Shown: positions 41,537-49,100 of the stretch, piece after piece
How positions within the stretch are numbered: the first letter of the stretch is position 1
Layout: each line of letters begins with the position of its first letter
Assembly (NCBI GenBank): GCA_026708185.1
Contig: JAPOVK010000050.1
Span: forward strand, 62,001-126,000
Length of the DNA stretch: 64,000 bases
Direction of reading: 5' to 3'
DNA from: Gammaproteobacteria bacterium
GTDB taxonomy: Bacteria > Pseudomonadota > Gammaproteobacteria > Pseudomonadales > Azotimanducaceae
The notes under the pieces: generated by a model
What the model saw: the letters and a program-made list of their open reading frames with translations, nothing else
Told to the model about the DNA's origin: nothing
Databases searched by the model: none
Position numbers and translations under genes: made by a program

Positions 41537-42343
41537 ATGGTCGACACGATGGCCTTGCTCGGGCGCTACTTCGGCGTCTCGATCCGTGCCCAACTGCAGT
41601 ACCGGGCGTCGTTCCTGCTGAACGCGACGGGGCAGTTCGTCAACTCGGGCATCGAGTTCGTCGGCCTTTGGGCGCTGTTCGATCGCTTCGGCCACCTCGC
41701 GGGCTGGACGTTCGCCGAAGTGGCGTTCTTCTACGGCGTGGTCAACTGCACCTTCGCCATCGCCGATGCGCTGACCACCGGATTCGACCGCTTCGGCTCG
41801 CACTACGTCAAGACCGGCGACTTCGACCGCTTGCTGCTGCGTCCCCGTCCCGCGGCGCTGCAGCTTGCGGGCCACGAGTTCGCCCTGCGGCGGGTCGGCC
41901 GCCTGCTGCAAGGAATGATCGTGCTCGCTTGGGCGACCTCGGCCCTCGACATCCCATGGGACGCGGCGCGCGTGGCGTTGCTAACGCTGACGGTTACGGG
42001 CGGCATCGCCTTTTTCGTCGGTCTGATGGTCCTGCAGGCGACGCTCTGCTTCTGGACCACCGAGTCGCTGGAGATCATGAACGTGTTGACGTACGGCGGA
42101 GTGGAGACCGCGCAGTACCCGCTGTCGATCTACCACGTCGCGTTCCGGCGCGTGTTCACGTTCGTGGTGCCACTGGCCTGCATCGGCTATTTCCCCGTGG
42201 TGGCAGTGCTCGGGGTGGACGACCCGCTCGGCACGGGACGGGTGTTCCAGGCGCTTGCGCCGCTCGCGGGCGTGGCGTTCCTAGGGCTGTCGCTCGTGGT
42301 CTGGAGCGTCGGCGTGCGGCGCTACACCTCGACTGGGAGTTGA
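41537..42343 (+). CDS. ABC-2 type exporter permease 2
   Basis: 268 aa, start at MVDTMALLGRYFGVSIRAQLQYRASFLLN (41537), 4 bp after the stop of permease 1. Six hydrophobic segments; homologous to permease 1 in the block LQYRASFLLNATGQF and in GDFDRLLLRPRPAALQLAG. The two permeases and the ATPase should form one exporter in the inner membrane. Substrate unknown. The hydrolase 51 bp downstream may belong to the same transcript. Confidence 0.88.
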   Translation: MVDTMALLGRYFGVSIRAQLQYRASFLLNATGQFVNSGIEFVGLWALFDRFGHLAGWTFAEVAFFYGVVNCTFAIADALTTGFDRFGSHYVKTGDFDRLLLRPRPAALQLAGHEFALRRVGRLLQGMIVLAWATSALDIPWDAARVALLTLTVTGGIAFFVGLMVLQATLCFWTTESLEIMNVLTYGGVETAQYPLSIYHVAFRRVFTFVVPLACIGYFPVVAVLGVDDPLGTGRVFQALAPLAGVAFLGLSLVVWSVGVRRYTSTGS

Positions 42344-42394
42344 GCCCGACGCCGCCATCGGCGACCATCAGACGCTCTTTGGAGGGAGAGGAAG

Positions 42395-43141
42395 ATGGCC
42401 GCGGACACCTCTGGCTGGTGGGATGCCAGCGACCCGACCGGTCGATCGGTTCGCGAGTTCAGGATTGCCCGGGCCGGCGTGGAGCGACCTGTCACCGGTG
42501 CCCTCTGGTCACCCGCGGATGCTGGCGACGAGGCGCCGCTGGTGCTTTTCGGCCACGGCGCATCGGGGGACCGCTACCAGGCGCCAATCTGCCACCTCGC
42601 ACACCTGTTCGTGGACGAAGCCGGCTGCAACGCGCTCTCTATCGACGGGCCGGTCCACGGCATGCGGCAAGTGGGGCCGGGAGGCCGGGCCGCGTTCGGC
42701 GACGAGATCAAGCGACCGGGGTTCATGGACGACATGGTCGCCGACTGGCATGCCGCGCTCGATGCGACCCGCGCCCAGGCGAGCCCAGGCGACATCGCCT
42801 ACTTCGGCCTGTCCATGGGCTCCATCTTCGGTATACCACTGATCGCCTCGCTGCCGGAAACCAAGGCCGCGGTGCTGGGCCTGCTTGGCACGACCAAGGC
42901 CGGCGGCCTGTTCGCGGAACGCATCTTGAGCGACGCCGCGCGGATACGCTGTCCGGTGCTTTTCCTGATGCAGTTGGAGGACGAGTTGTTCCCGCGCGAC
43001 GGGTATCTGGCGGTGTTCGATGCGCTGGCGAGCGACGACAAGCGCATTCACGCCAACCCGGGCTTGCACCCGGCAGTTCCGGCGGAGGAAATCGCGACGA
43101 GCTTCGCGTTTATCGAACGACTCGTCGGCCGTTCTCGCTAA
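42395..43141 (+). CDS. Alpha/beta hydrolase (dienelactone-hydrolase-like)
   Basis: 248 aa with GGAGGGAGAGG upstream of the ATG. Oxyanion region LVLFGHGASGDRYQ, nucleophile elbow YFGLSMGSIFG (Ser ~147), acid in MQLEDELFPRDG and His in ANPGLHPAVP complete the triad. Cytoplasmic, no signal. It is an intact copy; a truncated, frameshifted copy of its 3' half lies at 46300-46580. Substrate unknown. Confidence 0.88.
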   Translation: MAADTSGWWDASDPTGRSVREFRIARAGVERPVTGALWSPADAGDEAPLVLFGHGASGDRYQAPICHLAHLFVDEAGCNALSIDGPVHGMRQVGPGGRAAFGDEIKRPGFMDDMVADWHAALDATRAQASPGDIAYFGLSMGSIFGIPLIASLPETKAAVLGLLGTTKAGGLFAERILSDAARIRCPVLFLMQLEDELFPRDGYLAVFDALASDDKRIHANPGLHPAVPAEEIATSFAFIERLVGRSR

Positions 43142-43245
43142 GGTCGCGGTCAGGTTCCCGTCGGATTGTCCGAGCGGGTGATCCACTCGCTCCAGGAGCC
43201 AGCATAGAGGGCGGGTTCCGGCAAGCCGGCGTGGACCATTGCCAG
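42630..43245. repeat. Long direct repeat, copy 1
   Basis: Covers the 3' half of the intact hydrolase and, after its stop, 96 bp matching the 3' end of the sulfurtransferase gene at 46589. Copy 2 is 46300-46684, about 3.44 kb away measured at the hydrolase stop. The 173 bp around the hydrolase stop are almost identical in both copies. Confidence 0.85.
43150..43245 (-). pseudogene. 3'-end fragment of sulfurtransferase (duplicate)
   Basis: Near-identical to the last ~32 codons of the sulfurtransferase at 46589-47410 (HAGLPEPALYAGSWSEW...DNPTGT, stop). The match ends at GCCAG (43245). There is no upstream part, so it is a truncated duplicate. Confidence 0.85.
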
Positions 43246-43250
43246 TATGT

Positions 43251-43372
43251 CCCGACTGGATGCAGCCGTTCCCTTCCTGGCAGCCGTCCGCGGTCTCTGC
43301 GATGTCCCCTACCGCATCGACAGCGGCAACATTCCGTTCGCCGAGGCCGCGAACGAGGTCGCCTTCACGCTG
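43251..43372 (+). pseudogene. Frameshifted fragment of an ABC-2 permease
   Basis: Starts at CCCGACTGGATGCAGCCG and follows permease 1 (41329-41450) with scattered substitutions and a one-base deletion in CAGCCGTCCGCGG. It encodes GLCDVPYRIDSGNIPFAEAANEVAFTL in one frame after the shift. The divergence shows it comes from a related permease, not a recent copy. Confidence 0.75.
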
Positions 43373-43426
43373 CCCTTGGTACTGCCATCCAAGCGGACAA
43401 TAGGAAAGCGCGCCGGGGAGGCAACG

Positions 43427-43786
43427 CTAGGCAAGTTCGGGCGGGTTCGCGCTCGTGCACACGTCGGCAGTGGCTTTCCTCACCCGTGCGACAGCCGAGT
43501 CCATCGCTTCGCGGCGCACGGTCGCTGCGAGCATCGCTCCCCTGTGGGATCCGTTGCTGGCCAGCTTCGCCGTCCGTCCCGCCTCGATCAGTTCCTCTCG
43601 GAGGCGCAACACCGGCTGCCGACCTCTTATGTTCACCGGGATCCCCTCGAACCAACGAGCAATCGCCCGCTCGCTAGTCCCGGCAAGCTCCATCCCCACG
43701 ACTTCGCGGCATCGGTTGACTGCCGACACGATCGCTCGTTCAGCCCGAATCCGTTCGACGAAAGGGTGGTCAGCTTTGCGGGTCAT
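43427..43786 (-). CDS. Small helical protein, third gene of the nucleotidyltransferase operon
   Basis: 119 aa from the ATG that overlaps the nucleotidyltransferase stop (ATGA). Rich in Arg, Ala and Glu and predicted mostly helical: FVERIRAERAIVSAVNRCREVVGMELAGTSERAIARWFEGIPVN, then QPVLRLREELIEAGRTAKLASNGSHRGAMLAATVRREAMDSAVARVRKATADV. I do not recognise a family. The coupling to the nucleotidyltransferase and the size would fit a regulator, antitoxin or adaptor, but that is inference. Confidence 0.6.
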   Translation of the reverse strand: MTRKADHPFVERIRAERAIVSAVNRCREVVGMELAGTSERAIARWFEGIPVNIRGRQPVLRLREELIEAGRTAKLASNGSHRGAMLAATVRREAMDSAVARVRKATADVCTSANPPELA

Positions 43787-44469
43787 CGGCCCCGTGCCTC
43801 CGCGCACTCCAGGCAACCATACAGCCACGCGCGCAAGCCAACAAGCATGGCTGCGACGTCATCAGGCTGCGGTAGCGTGCCCTCGAGCGGCGCTCCACGT
43901 TCGGAGGCTCGACGGCAGGCGCTCAGGCCTTCGTAAGCCAGCCGGCTGAGGGGCAACGTGGGGACGTCGGAGAGTTGCGGCAAGCGTAGAGGGGCCGAGG
44001 GCGAGAAGTCACGACATCCACAGAGGTCACTCATGATGATCCCGGCATTTCGGACCGCCGTCGCGACGACGCCCAGATCGAAGTACGTGGCGCGCCGACA
44101 GGCAAGCGACTCCGCGGCCTCGTCAAACACCGTACACAGCACTTCCAAGTCTTCTGTATGGCGACTGTATGGCGCCATCGCCCGCAACATACCCTGAAGT
44201 CGATTCACAGGCCGACAGACCGGAATCCCCTCGCATCGCAGATGCCACGCGAACAGCGAGCCTTGTTGGACGAGCCTGCCCAACCCCCGGTAACTGTAGT
44301 GAGCGACGTCGACATGCTCGCCGAACCGCGTTGCCAACCATGTCCTCGCCGCTCGCGGGACCGTACGATCCTCGCAAACGACCAACACATCGGTGTCGCT
44401 GCCCTCGTAGGCCTCTCCCCGAGCACGGGAGCCGAACAGCCAGACTTCATTGATCGCATCCGCCGCCAT
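43783..44469 (-). CDS. Minimal nucleotidyltransferase (MNT) domain protein with helical C-terminus
   Basis: 228 aa. I start it at MAADAINEVWLFGSRARGEAYEGSDTDVLVVCED (44469), 8 bp after the pentapeptide-gene stop; the 352-aa track ORF is over-extended. The catalytic GS-x10-D-x-D motif is intact (GSRARGEAYEGSDTD), and HVDVAHYS supplies the third acidic residue. Residues ~100-228 are helical (RHTEDLEVLCTVFDEAAESLACRRATYFDLGVVATAVRNAGIIMSDLCG), in the manner of HEPN-like partners of MNT domains. MNT proteins AMPylate or nucleotidylate partner toxins or RNAs in known MNT-HEPN systems. Middle gene of a three-gene operon. Confidence 0.82.
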   Translation of the reverse strand: MAADAINEVWLFGSRARGEAYEGSDTDVLVVCEDRTVPRAARTWLATRFGEHVDVAHYSYRGLGRLVQQGSLFAWHLRCEGIPVCRPVNRLQGMLRAMAPYSRHTEDLEVLCTVFDEAAESLACRRATYFDLGVVATAVRNAGIIMSDLCGCRDFSPSAPLRLPQLSDVPTLPLSRLAYEGLSACRRASERGAPLEGTLPQPDDVAAMLVGLRAWLYGCLECAEARGR

Positions 44470-44477
44470 GTGACCAG

Positions 44478-45344
44478 TCAATCCCTCCGCGTAGAGACCC
44501 GTCGGTGCAAGGACGCGGCCAAGAATGCGATGTAGACAACGCCGATCAGCGACTGTATGGGGGCCCAAACACTCGGTGCCTCGCCCGCGCCTGCCGCCGG
44601 AGCGCTTACGAAGGCAGCGACGCTGAGTCTGAACGCTTCCCAAATGTCGATGGGCTCGTCGCCCAACGCACGCAACAACCCGAGGACCAGAGTCGCCAGC
44701 AGACCATTGACGGTCAAGCGCAACGGTTGCTCGCCATAGCCCCAGAGCAGCTTGTTGAGCAGGCTCTTGAGGTAACGAAACGGAGCGGCCACGCGGGCCA
44801 GGGACACGGAGTACTTGCCCCGATAGTAGTCGTCGCGGCACTTCATGACCGCCACAAAGTGCTCCCGTGATCTCTTCTCTGCTTCGTACAGGAACTGTCG
44901 GGCGTCCTCGTATTCTCCGACGGAGGTCGCGTTGAGGCGGAGCTGAATCAAGATCTCCTGCGCCAGATTGGGCTGCGCCGGCAGGTTGCCCAGCACCGTA
45001 CTCCTTGGAATGTCTGTTCTATCCCACTTCGTATAGCGCAGATCGCAGTCCTGGATGGCACTGGATCGGAAGTTGCAGCCGATGAACCTGCAACCCGTGA
45101 AGTTGCACCCCCTAAAGCGAGCTCCCCGGAAGTAGCAGTTCACGAAGGTCGAGTACGAAAAGTCACACTTCGCCACGTTCGCCTGCAGTAGCGAGACATC
45201 TGTCCAGACCGACCGCTGGACTACCCGCCCGGACATTTCCATGCCCTTGGGGGTCTCGTTTGCGATGAGTGCATCGCTCTCAGCGATACCATCGATGTCT
45301 GCTAGGGAACCGTGCGACTTCCCGATGGACAGATAGTCACTCAT
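44478..45344 (-). CDS. Pentapeptide-repeat protein with C-terminal two-helix channel-like membrane region
   Basis: 288 aa. Residues ~45-110 are pentapeptide repeats (CDFSYSTFVNCYFRGARFRGCNFTGCRFIGCNFRSSAIQDCDLRYTKW), a right-handed beta-helix. After a helical linker (YEDARQFLYEAEKRSREHFVAVMKCRDDYYRGKYS) comes LLNKLLWGYGEQPLRL, as in pentapeptide-repeat ion-channel proteins. Then TM1 (VNGLLATLVLGLLRAL), a pore-helix-like stretch (FRLSVAAFVSAPAAGAG) and TM2 (SLIGVVYIAFLAASLHRR). The K+ filter TVGYG is absent. GGGGGAG precedes the ATG. First gene of the operon with the nucleotidyltransferase. Confidence 0.8.
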   Translation of the reverse strand: MSDYLSIGKSHGSLADIDGIAESDALIANETPKGMEMSGRVVQRSVWTDVSLLQANVAKCDFSYSTFVNCYFRGARFRGCNFTGCRFIGCNFRSSAIQDCDLRYTKWDRTDIPRSTVLGNLPAQPNLAQEILIQLRLNATSVGEYEDARQFLYEAEKRSREHFVAVMKCRDDYYRGKYSVSLARVAAPFRYLKSLLNKLLWGYGEQPLRLTVNGLLATLVLGLLRALGDEPIDIWEAFRLSVAAFVSAPAAGAGEAPSVWAPIQSLIGVVYIAFLAASLHRRVSTRRD

Positions 45345-45639
45345 ACATCTCCCCCGCGCTGGTCACGGGCTTGCTGGCCAAGCCGTCTCGGCGGCCTGTG
45401 TGGCCTGAACTAGCGTACTCATGCCGATATCTTCGAATGGCCCTGTCCCGCCTCGCCGCCGCGCCTCCGATGGGAACGCCGAGGCTTACATCTGGCCGAT
45501 CCGGTGCATTGGAGCATTGTAAGCTCTGCGTTGCCCGGCATGTCTGTACGAGCGTGGGCATGAGGTTGGTCTCGTCGATCGACGCCAAATGCCGCCTGCC
45601 GTGCGCTGGGCCGGAACGGTCTCGCGGTCTTTTCTCGTC
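45345..45639. other. Intergenic region upstream of the pentapeptide-repeat operon
   Basis: About 295 bp. It must hold the promoter of the minus-strand operon, but I see no strong -35/-10 pair. Its left edge contains the operon ribosome-binding site; its right edge runs into the decayed transposase. Confidence 0.5.
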
Positions 45640-46290
45640 TACGTGGGTGCGACGCCGGGTCTCCTCGTTGGGGCATTCGAGCATGTTGGTGCCCTTGAGG
45701 TGCCTGGGGTGCCGCCGGGGTAGGCGGCAGAACGTCCAGGTCGGCGCGCGCCTCGTCGACGTCGCGGCGGTCGCAGAGCCAGCGCAGCTCCCGCAGGCAG
45801 TCGTCGTCGGCCTCTCGGCGTGTGGTCGAGGGCGTTCCTGAGGAAGTGGACGTAGCAGCGCTTCAGGCTGCTTCGCTGAGCACCTCGCGTCTCGCCCTGG
45901 TCAGCCCCGTCGTCGTCGCTGACGAACACCTCGACGCCGTGTAAAGCCGCTCGCGGAGCCCAGAGAGGAACGCCTTCCCGCTGCTGCGGCTCTCGCGGCC
46001 GGCGAGTTGGACGCCGAGGATGTGTCGGCGGCCGTCCCAGGCGACGCCGATGGCAATCACCACCGCCTGCGAGCGGATGGCGCCATTGTGTCGCGCACCT
46101 TCTCGTAGCCAGCGTCGAGGATGAGATACGGCATCGGCTCGTCGAGCTAGCGCTCGGCGAAGGCCGTGAGCATCTTTGTCGAGGCGCTTGTTGATCCGCA
46201 AGATGGTCGACGCCGAGGCGCTGTGGCCGCACAGTTCGTCGGTAATAGCCTTGACCTTTCTTGTAGTCTCCGACGCCGTCCCCGAAGCGC
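45640..46290 (-). pseudogene. Decayed IS256-family (Mutator-type) transposase
   Basis: Pieces in at least three frames, in the right order on the minus strand: ITDELCGHSASASTILRINKRLD, NGAIRSQAVVIAIGVAWDGRRHILGVQLAGRESRSS, GVEVFVSDDDGADQG (DDE-site Asp), RCYVHFLRNALDH and finally MLECPNEETRRRTHV. These are the conserved blocks of IS256-family transposases. The N-terminal third and the extreme C-terminus are missing and no terminal inverted repeats were found. Several frameshifts make it inactive. Confidence 0.85.
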
Positions 46291-46299
46291 TGGAGGCCA

Positions 46300-46580
46300 C
46301 GCGCTCGCCATCGACGGGCCGGTCCACGGCATGCGGCAAGTGGGGGCCGGGTGGCCGGGCCGCGTTCGGCGACGCCGCGCGGATACGCTGTCCGGTGCTC
46401 TTCCTGATGCAGTTGGAGGACGAGTTGTTCCCGCGCGACGGGTATCTGGCGGTGTTCGATGCGCTGGCGAGCGACGACAAGCGCATTCACGCCAACCCGG
46501 GCTTGCACCCGGCAGTTCCGGCGGAGGAAATCGCGACGAGCTTCGCGTTTATCGAACGACTCGTCGGCCGTTCTCGCTAA
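46300..46580 (+). pseudogene. Truncated duplicate of the alpha/beta hydrolase 3' half
   Basis: Matches the intact hydrolase from IDGPVHGMRQVG to its stop but lacks about 230 bp in the middle. The join is at GGCGAC|GCC, where both parental sites carry GCGACG, so a short direct repeat probably mediated the deletion. An extra G in GTGGGGGCC shifts the frame as well. Confidence 0.88.
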
Positions 46581-46684
46581 GGTCGCGGTCAGGTTCCCGT
46601 CGGATTGTCCGAGCGGGTGATCCACTCGCTCCAGGAGCCAGCATAGAGGGCGGGTTCCGGCAAGCCGGCGTGCACCATGGCCAG
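46300..46684. repeat. Long direct repeat, copy 2
   Basis: Partner of 42630-43245. In this copy the sulfurtransferase is intact and the hydrolase is broken; in copy 1 it is the reverse. Confidence 0.85.
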
Positions 46685-47410
46685 CACGTTGTGGGCCGCG
46701 CTGACGCCGGAGCCGCAGTAGCACGCGACGGGCTTGACCGTCCCATCGAACAACGTCACGAACCGGCGACGCAGTGTTGCGGCGGGGAGGAAGTAGCCAT
46801 CCGGGCCGAGATTGCCCTGGAACGGCGCGTTGATGGCCCCCGCGATATGCCCCGCCTTGGGATCGATGGTCTCGTTGCGGCCGTGGAAGCGGTCGTCCGC
46901 ACGCGCGTCGATCAGGTGCCAGCTCCCCTCGTCGACGCGCTCGCGGACCTCGCCCATGGACAAGGCGCGGACGCCGTCGACCGAGAGCTCACGCGCCGCG
47001 TGCTGCTCGTCGGTACCGTCCGTCCACGCGGCGTAACCGCCGTCGAGCACTGCCGTGGCTGCATGACCAGCCCAACGGGCCATCCACCAGAAGCGCGCGG
47101 CGAACATCCCGCCGGCGTCGTCGTAGGCGATCACCTGGCGGCGTGGCGTGACGCCGTTGGCGCGCAGGAAACGCCGGAACGCAGCGCGGTCGGGTAGGGG
47201 GTGACGACCGGTTAGACCCGGCACCACGGGGCCCGACATGTCGTCGTCGAGGTGGACGTAGACCGCAAACGGGATGTGGTCGGCCTCGTAGCGCTTGCGG
47301 CCGGCGTCGGGGTCGGCGAGATCGAAGCGGCAATCGAACAGTCGGACGTCCTTCGGCTTCATGTGGTGCAGATCACCGATGCCGATCAACGTGGTGTGCA
47401 CGGTCTTCAT
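46589..47410 (-). CDS. Thiosulfate/3-mercaptopyruvate-type sulfurtransferase (two rhodanese domains)
   Basis: 273 aa. N-terminal non-catalytic rhodanese domain (LFDCRFDLADPDAGRKRYEADHIPFAVYVHLDDDM, with VIAYDDAGGMFAARFWWM) and C-terminal catalytic domain with active-site loop CYCGSGVSAAH (Cys ~236). The CGSGV loop fits 3-mercaptopyruvate or thiosulfate sulfurtransferases. Cytoplasmic. It starts 5 bp after the SDR stop, so the two are an operon. Its 3' end is duplicated at 43150-43245. Confidence 0.92.
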   Translation of the reverse strand: MKTVHTTLIGIGDLHHMKPKDVRLFDCRFDLADPDAGRKRYEADHIPFAVYVHLDDDMSGPVVPGLTGRHPLPDRAAFRRFLRANGVTPRRQVIAYDDAGGMFAARFWWMARWAGHAATAVLDGGYAAWTDGTDEQHAARELSVDGVRALSMGEVRERVDEGSWHLIDARADDRFHGRNETIDPKAGHIAGAINAPFQGNLGPDGYFLPAATLRRRFVTLFDGTVKPVACYCGSGVSAAHNVLAMVHAGLPEPALYAGSWSEWITRSDNPTGT

Positions 47411-47415
47411 GCCGA

Positions 47416-48261
47416 TCAGATCGCCGGGTGTTCCGTGTCGTCGATTTCGATCCCGTCGAAGCCGGCGAGTACGCGTTCCATGCGCTCGCGGATGCCGTTG
47501 GCCAGTGCCGCGTGCGTGAAGATGAACGCCTTGTTCTTGCGGATGCCGTCAAGCACCTGCTCGCCGACCACGTCGGGGTTCAGGCCTTGCTCGGCGAACC
47601 GCCGCTCGACTTCCGCGCGCTCCGCCACGAAGCCGGATGATCCGGCCGGCAGCGACGCCGGGCGGTTGCGCTCCGAGCGCAGGATGCGCGTGTTGATCAT
47701 GCCGGGACACAAGGCAGAGACGCCGATGTTGTAGGGTGCGAGATCCTCGCGGGCGGATTCCGAGATCGCCACCACGGCGTACTTGGACGCGCAGTAGATC
47801 GACATCCGTGCACCCGCCCAGTGGCCCAGGATGGAGGCCGTGTTGACGAAATGGCCGCCTTCGCCGCCGTCCTTCATGATCGGCGCGTAGGCGCGCATGC
47901 CGTTGATCACGCCGTGCAGGTTGACGCCGAGCACCCAGTCCCAGTCGTCCTCGGTGGTCTCCTCGATGGAACCGCCGGCGGCGACGCCGGCGTTGTTGCA
48001 GACGATGTCGACGCGCCCGTAGTGGTCGCGGACGGCCTGGGCGACATCCTTGACCTGGCCCCGGTCGCTCACGTCACAACCGAAGGGTTGCACGTCCACG
48101 TTGGCGGTCTCGAACTCCGCTCGGGCGGCGGCGAGCGCGTCCTGCTCGACATCGAGCATCGCTACGTGGACACCCGCGCCGGTGAGCGCGCGGACCATGC
48201 CGAGACCGATTCCGGATGCCGCGCCGGTGACGACGGCGACCTTGTTCTGGACCGATTCCAT
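47416..48261 (-). CDS. Short-chain dehydrogenase/reductase (SDR)
   Basis: 281 aa. Cofactor motif VTGAASGIGLGMV, the Asp of LDVEQD (prefers NAD), NNAGVAAG, catalytic Ser in NTASILG and YCASKYAVVAIS (Tyr-x-x-x-Lys). Classical SDR layout with a ~40 aa C-terminal extension (GIRKNKAFIFTHAALANGIRERMERVLAGFDGIEIDD) common in SDRs acting on large or steroid-like alcohols. First gene of a two-gene unit with the sulfurtransferase. Confidence 0.92.
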   Translation of the reverse strand: MESVQNKVAVVTGAASGIGLGMVRALTGAGVHVAMLDVEQDALAAARAEFETANVDVQPFGCDVSDRGQVKDVAQAVRDHYGRVDIVCNNAGVAAGGSIEETTEDDWDWVLGVNLHGVINGMRAYAPIMKDGGEGGHFVNTASILGHWAGARMSIYCASKYAVVAISESAREDLAPYNIGVSALCPGMINTRILRSERNRPASLPAGSSGFVAERAEVERRFAEQGLNPDVVGEQVLDGIRKNKAFIFTHAALANGIRERMERVLAGFDGIEIDDTEHPAI

Positions 48262-48383
48262 GTGGCTCCCATATCTGGTCGAATGACCGCGCGAGCTTAC
48301 CGTGAATCGCGGCGCGCGATTGCCCGCGACGGATTGTGGCCGTTAGGTCGTAAACCACGGCTAGTGCTGCGGAATGGGATGAG

Positions 48384-49079
48384 ATGAACGTCAGCTTGAA
48401 GAGTGCGTGGCTCGGCGGGTTAGTGGCCGGGCTCGTAGGTTGTGGGGACACGCGCCCACCCGACCTCCGCATGGTGGACACCCCGGGCGCCGTCGCCGTC
48501 AGGGCGGAGGTCTGGGCCGACAATTGGTTTGCCTTCTATCTAGGCGAGGACCTGATCATCGAAGACTCGACGCCGCTGACGACCGAGCGTTCCTTCAACG
48601 CGGAAGCCTTCGTCTTCAACGCGGACTACCCAATGCAGTTGAACTTCCTGGTTCGCGATTTCAAGGAAAACGACACCGGGCTCGAGTACATCGGCGCACG
48701 CAATCAGCAGATGGGGGACGGCGGCTTCATAGCCCAGTTCACCGACATCGACAACGGTGAGGCCATTGCCGTGTCAAACCGGAACTGGCGCTGCCTCGTC
48801 GTGCACGAGGCGCCTCTGGATCGGTCCTGCGAGGATGCTGAGAACCCCGTCGCCGGGGTGGCACCTTGCGCGTTCGAGGCGATGCCTGAGCCGACCGGCT
48901 GGCGAACGTTAGGCTTCGACGACAGCGCATGGCCGGGCGCAACGGAGTTTTCCGCCGCAGCAGTGCGGCCGAAGGGCGGTTACGATGGCATCGACTGGCG
49001 AGGGGATGCACGGCTGATCTGGTCGGCCGACCTCGAGACACACAACACAGTGTTGTGCCGCCTGACTGTCGGCCGGTAG
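48384..49079 (+). CDS. Conserved hypothetical lipoprotein
   Basis: 231 aa. Lipoprotein signal with lipobox region AGLVGCG. The mature part starts with VRAEVWADNWFAFYLGEDLIIEDSTPLTTERSFNAEAFVF and has two Cys pairs (RCLV...SCED, APCAF). The C-terminal block GWRTLGFDDSAWPGATEF...ARLIWSADL resembles the jelly-roll galactose-binding fold of glycosidase-associated domains. I do not recognise a named family. It precedes an alpha/beta hydrolase by 21 bp, so the two may be co-transcribed. Confidence 0.65.
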   Translation: MNVSLKSAWLGGLVAGLVGCGDTRPPDLRMVDTPGAVAVRAEVWADNWFAFYLGEDLIIEDSTPLTTERSFNAEAFVFNADYPMQLNFLVRDFKENDTGLEYIGARNQQMGDGGFIAQFTDIDNGEAIAVSNRNWRCLVVHEAPLDRSCEDAENPVAGVAPCAFEAMPEPTGWRTLGFDDSAWPGATEFSAAAVRPKGGYDGIDWRGDARLIWSADLETHNTVLCRLTVGR

Positions 49080-49100
49080 TCGCGACTGAACGGAGATCGC

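Noticed and set aside
45863-46486. 207-aa ORF taken as one protein
   Set aside because: It is a chimera of hydrolase antisense and a transposase piece; the transposase continues in other frames.
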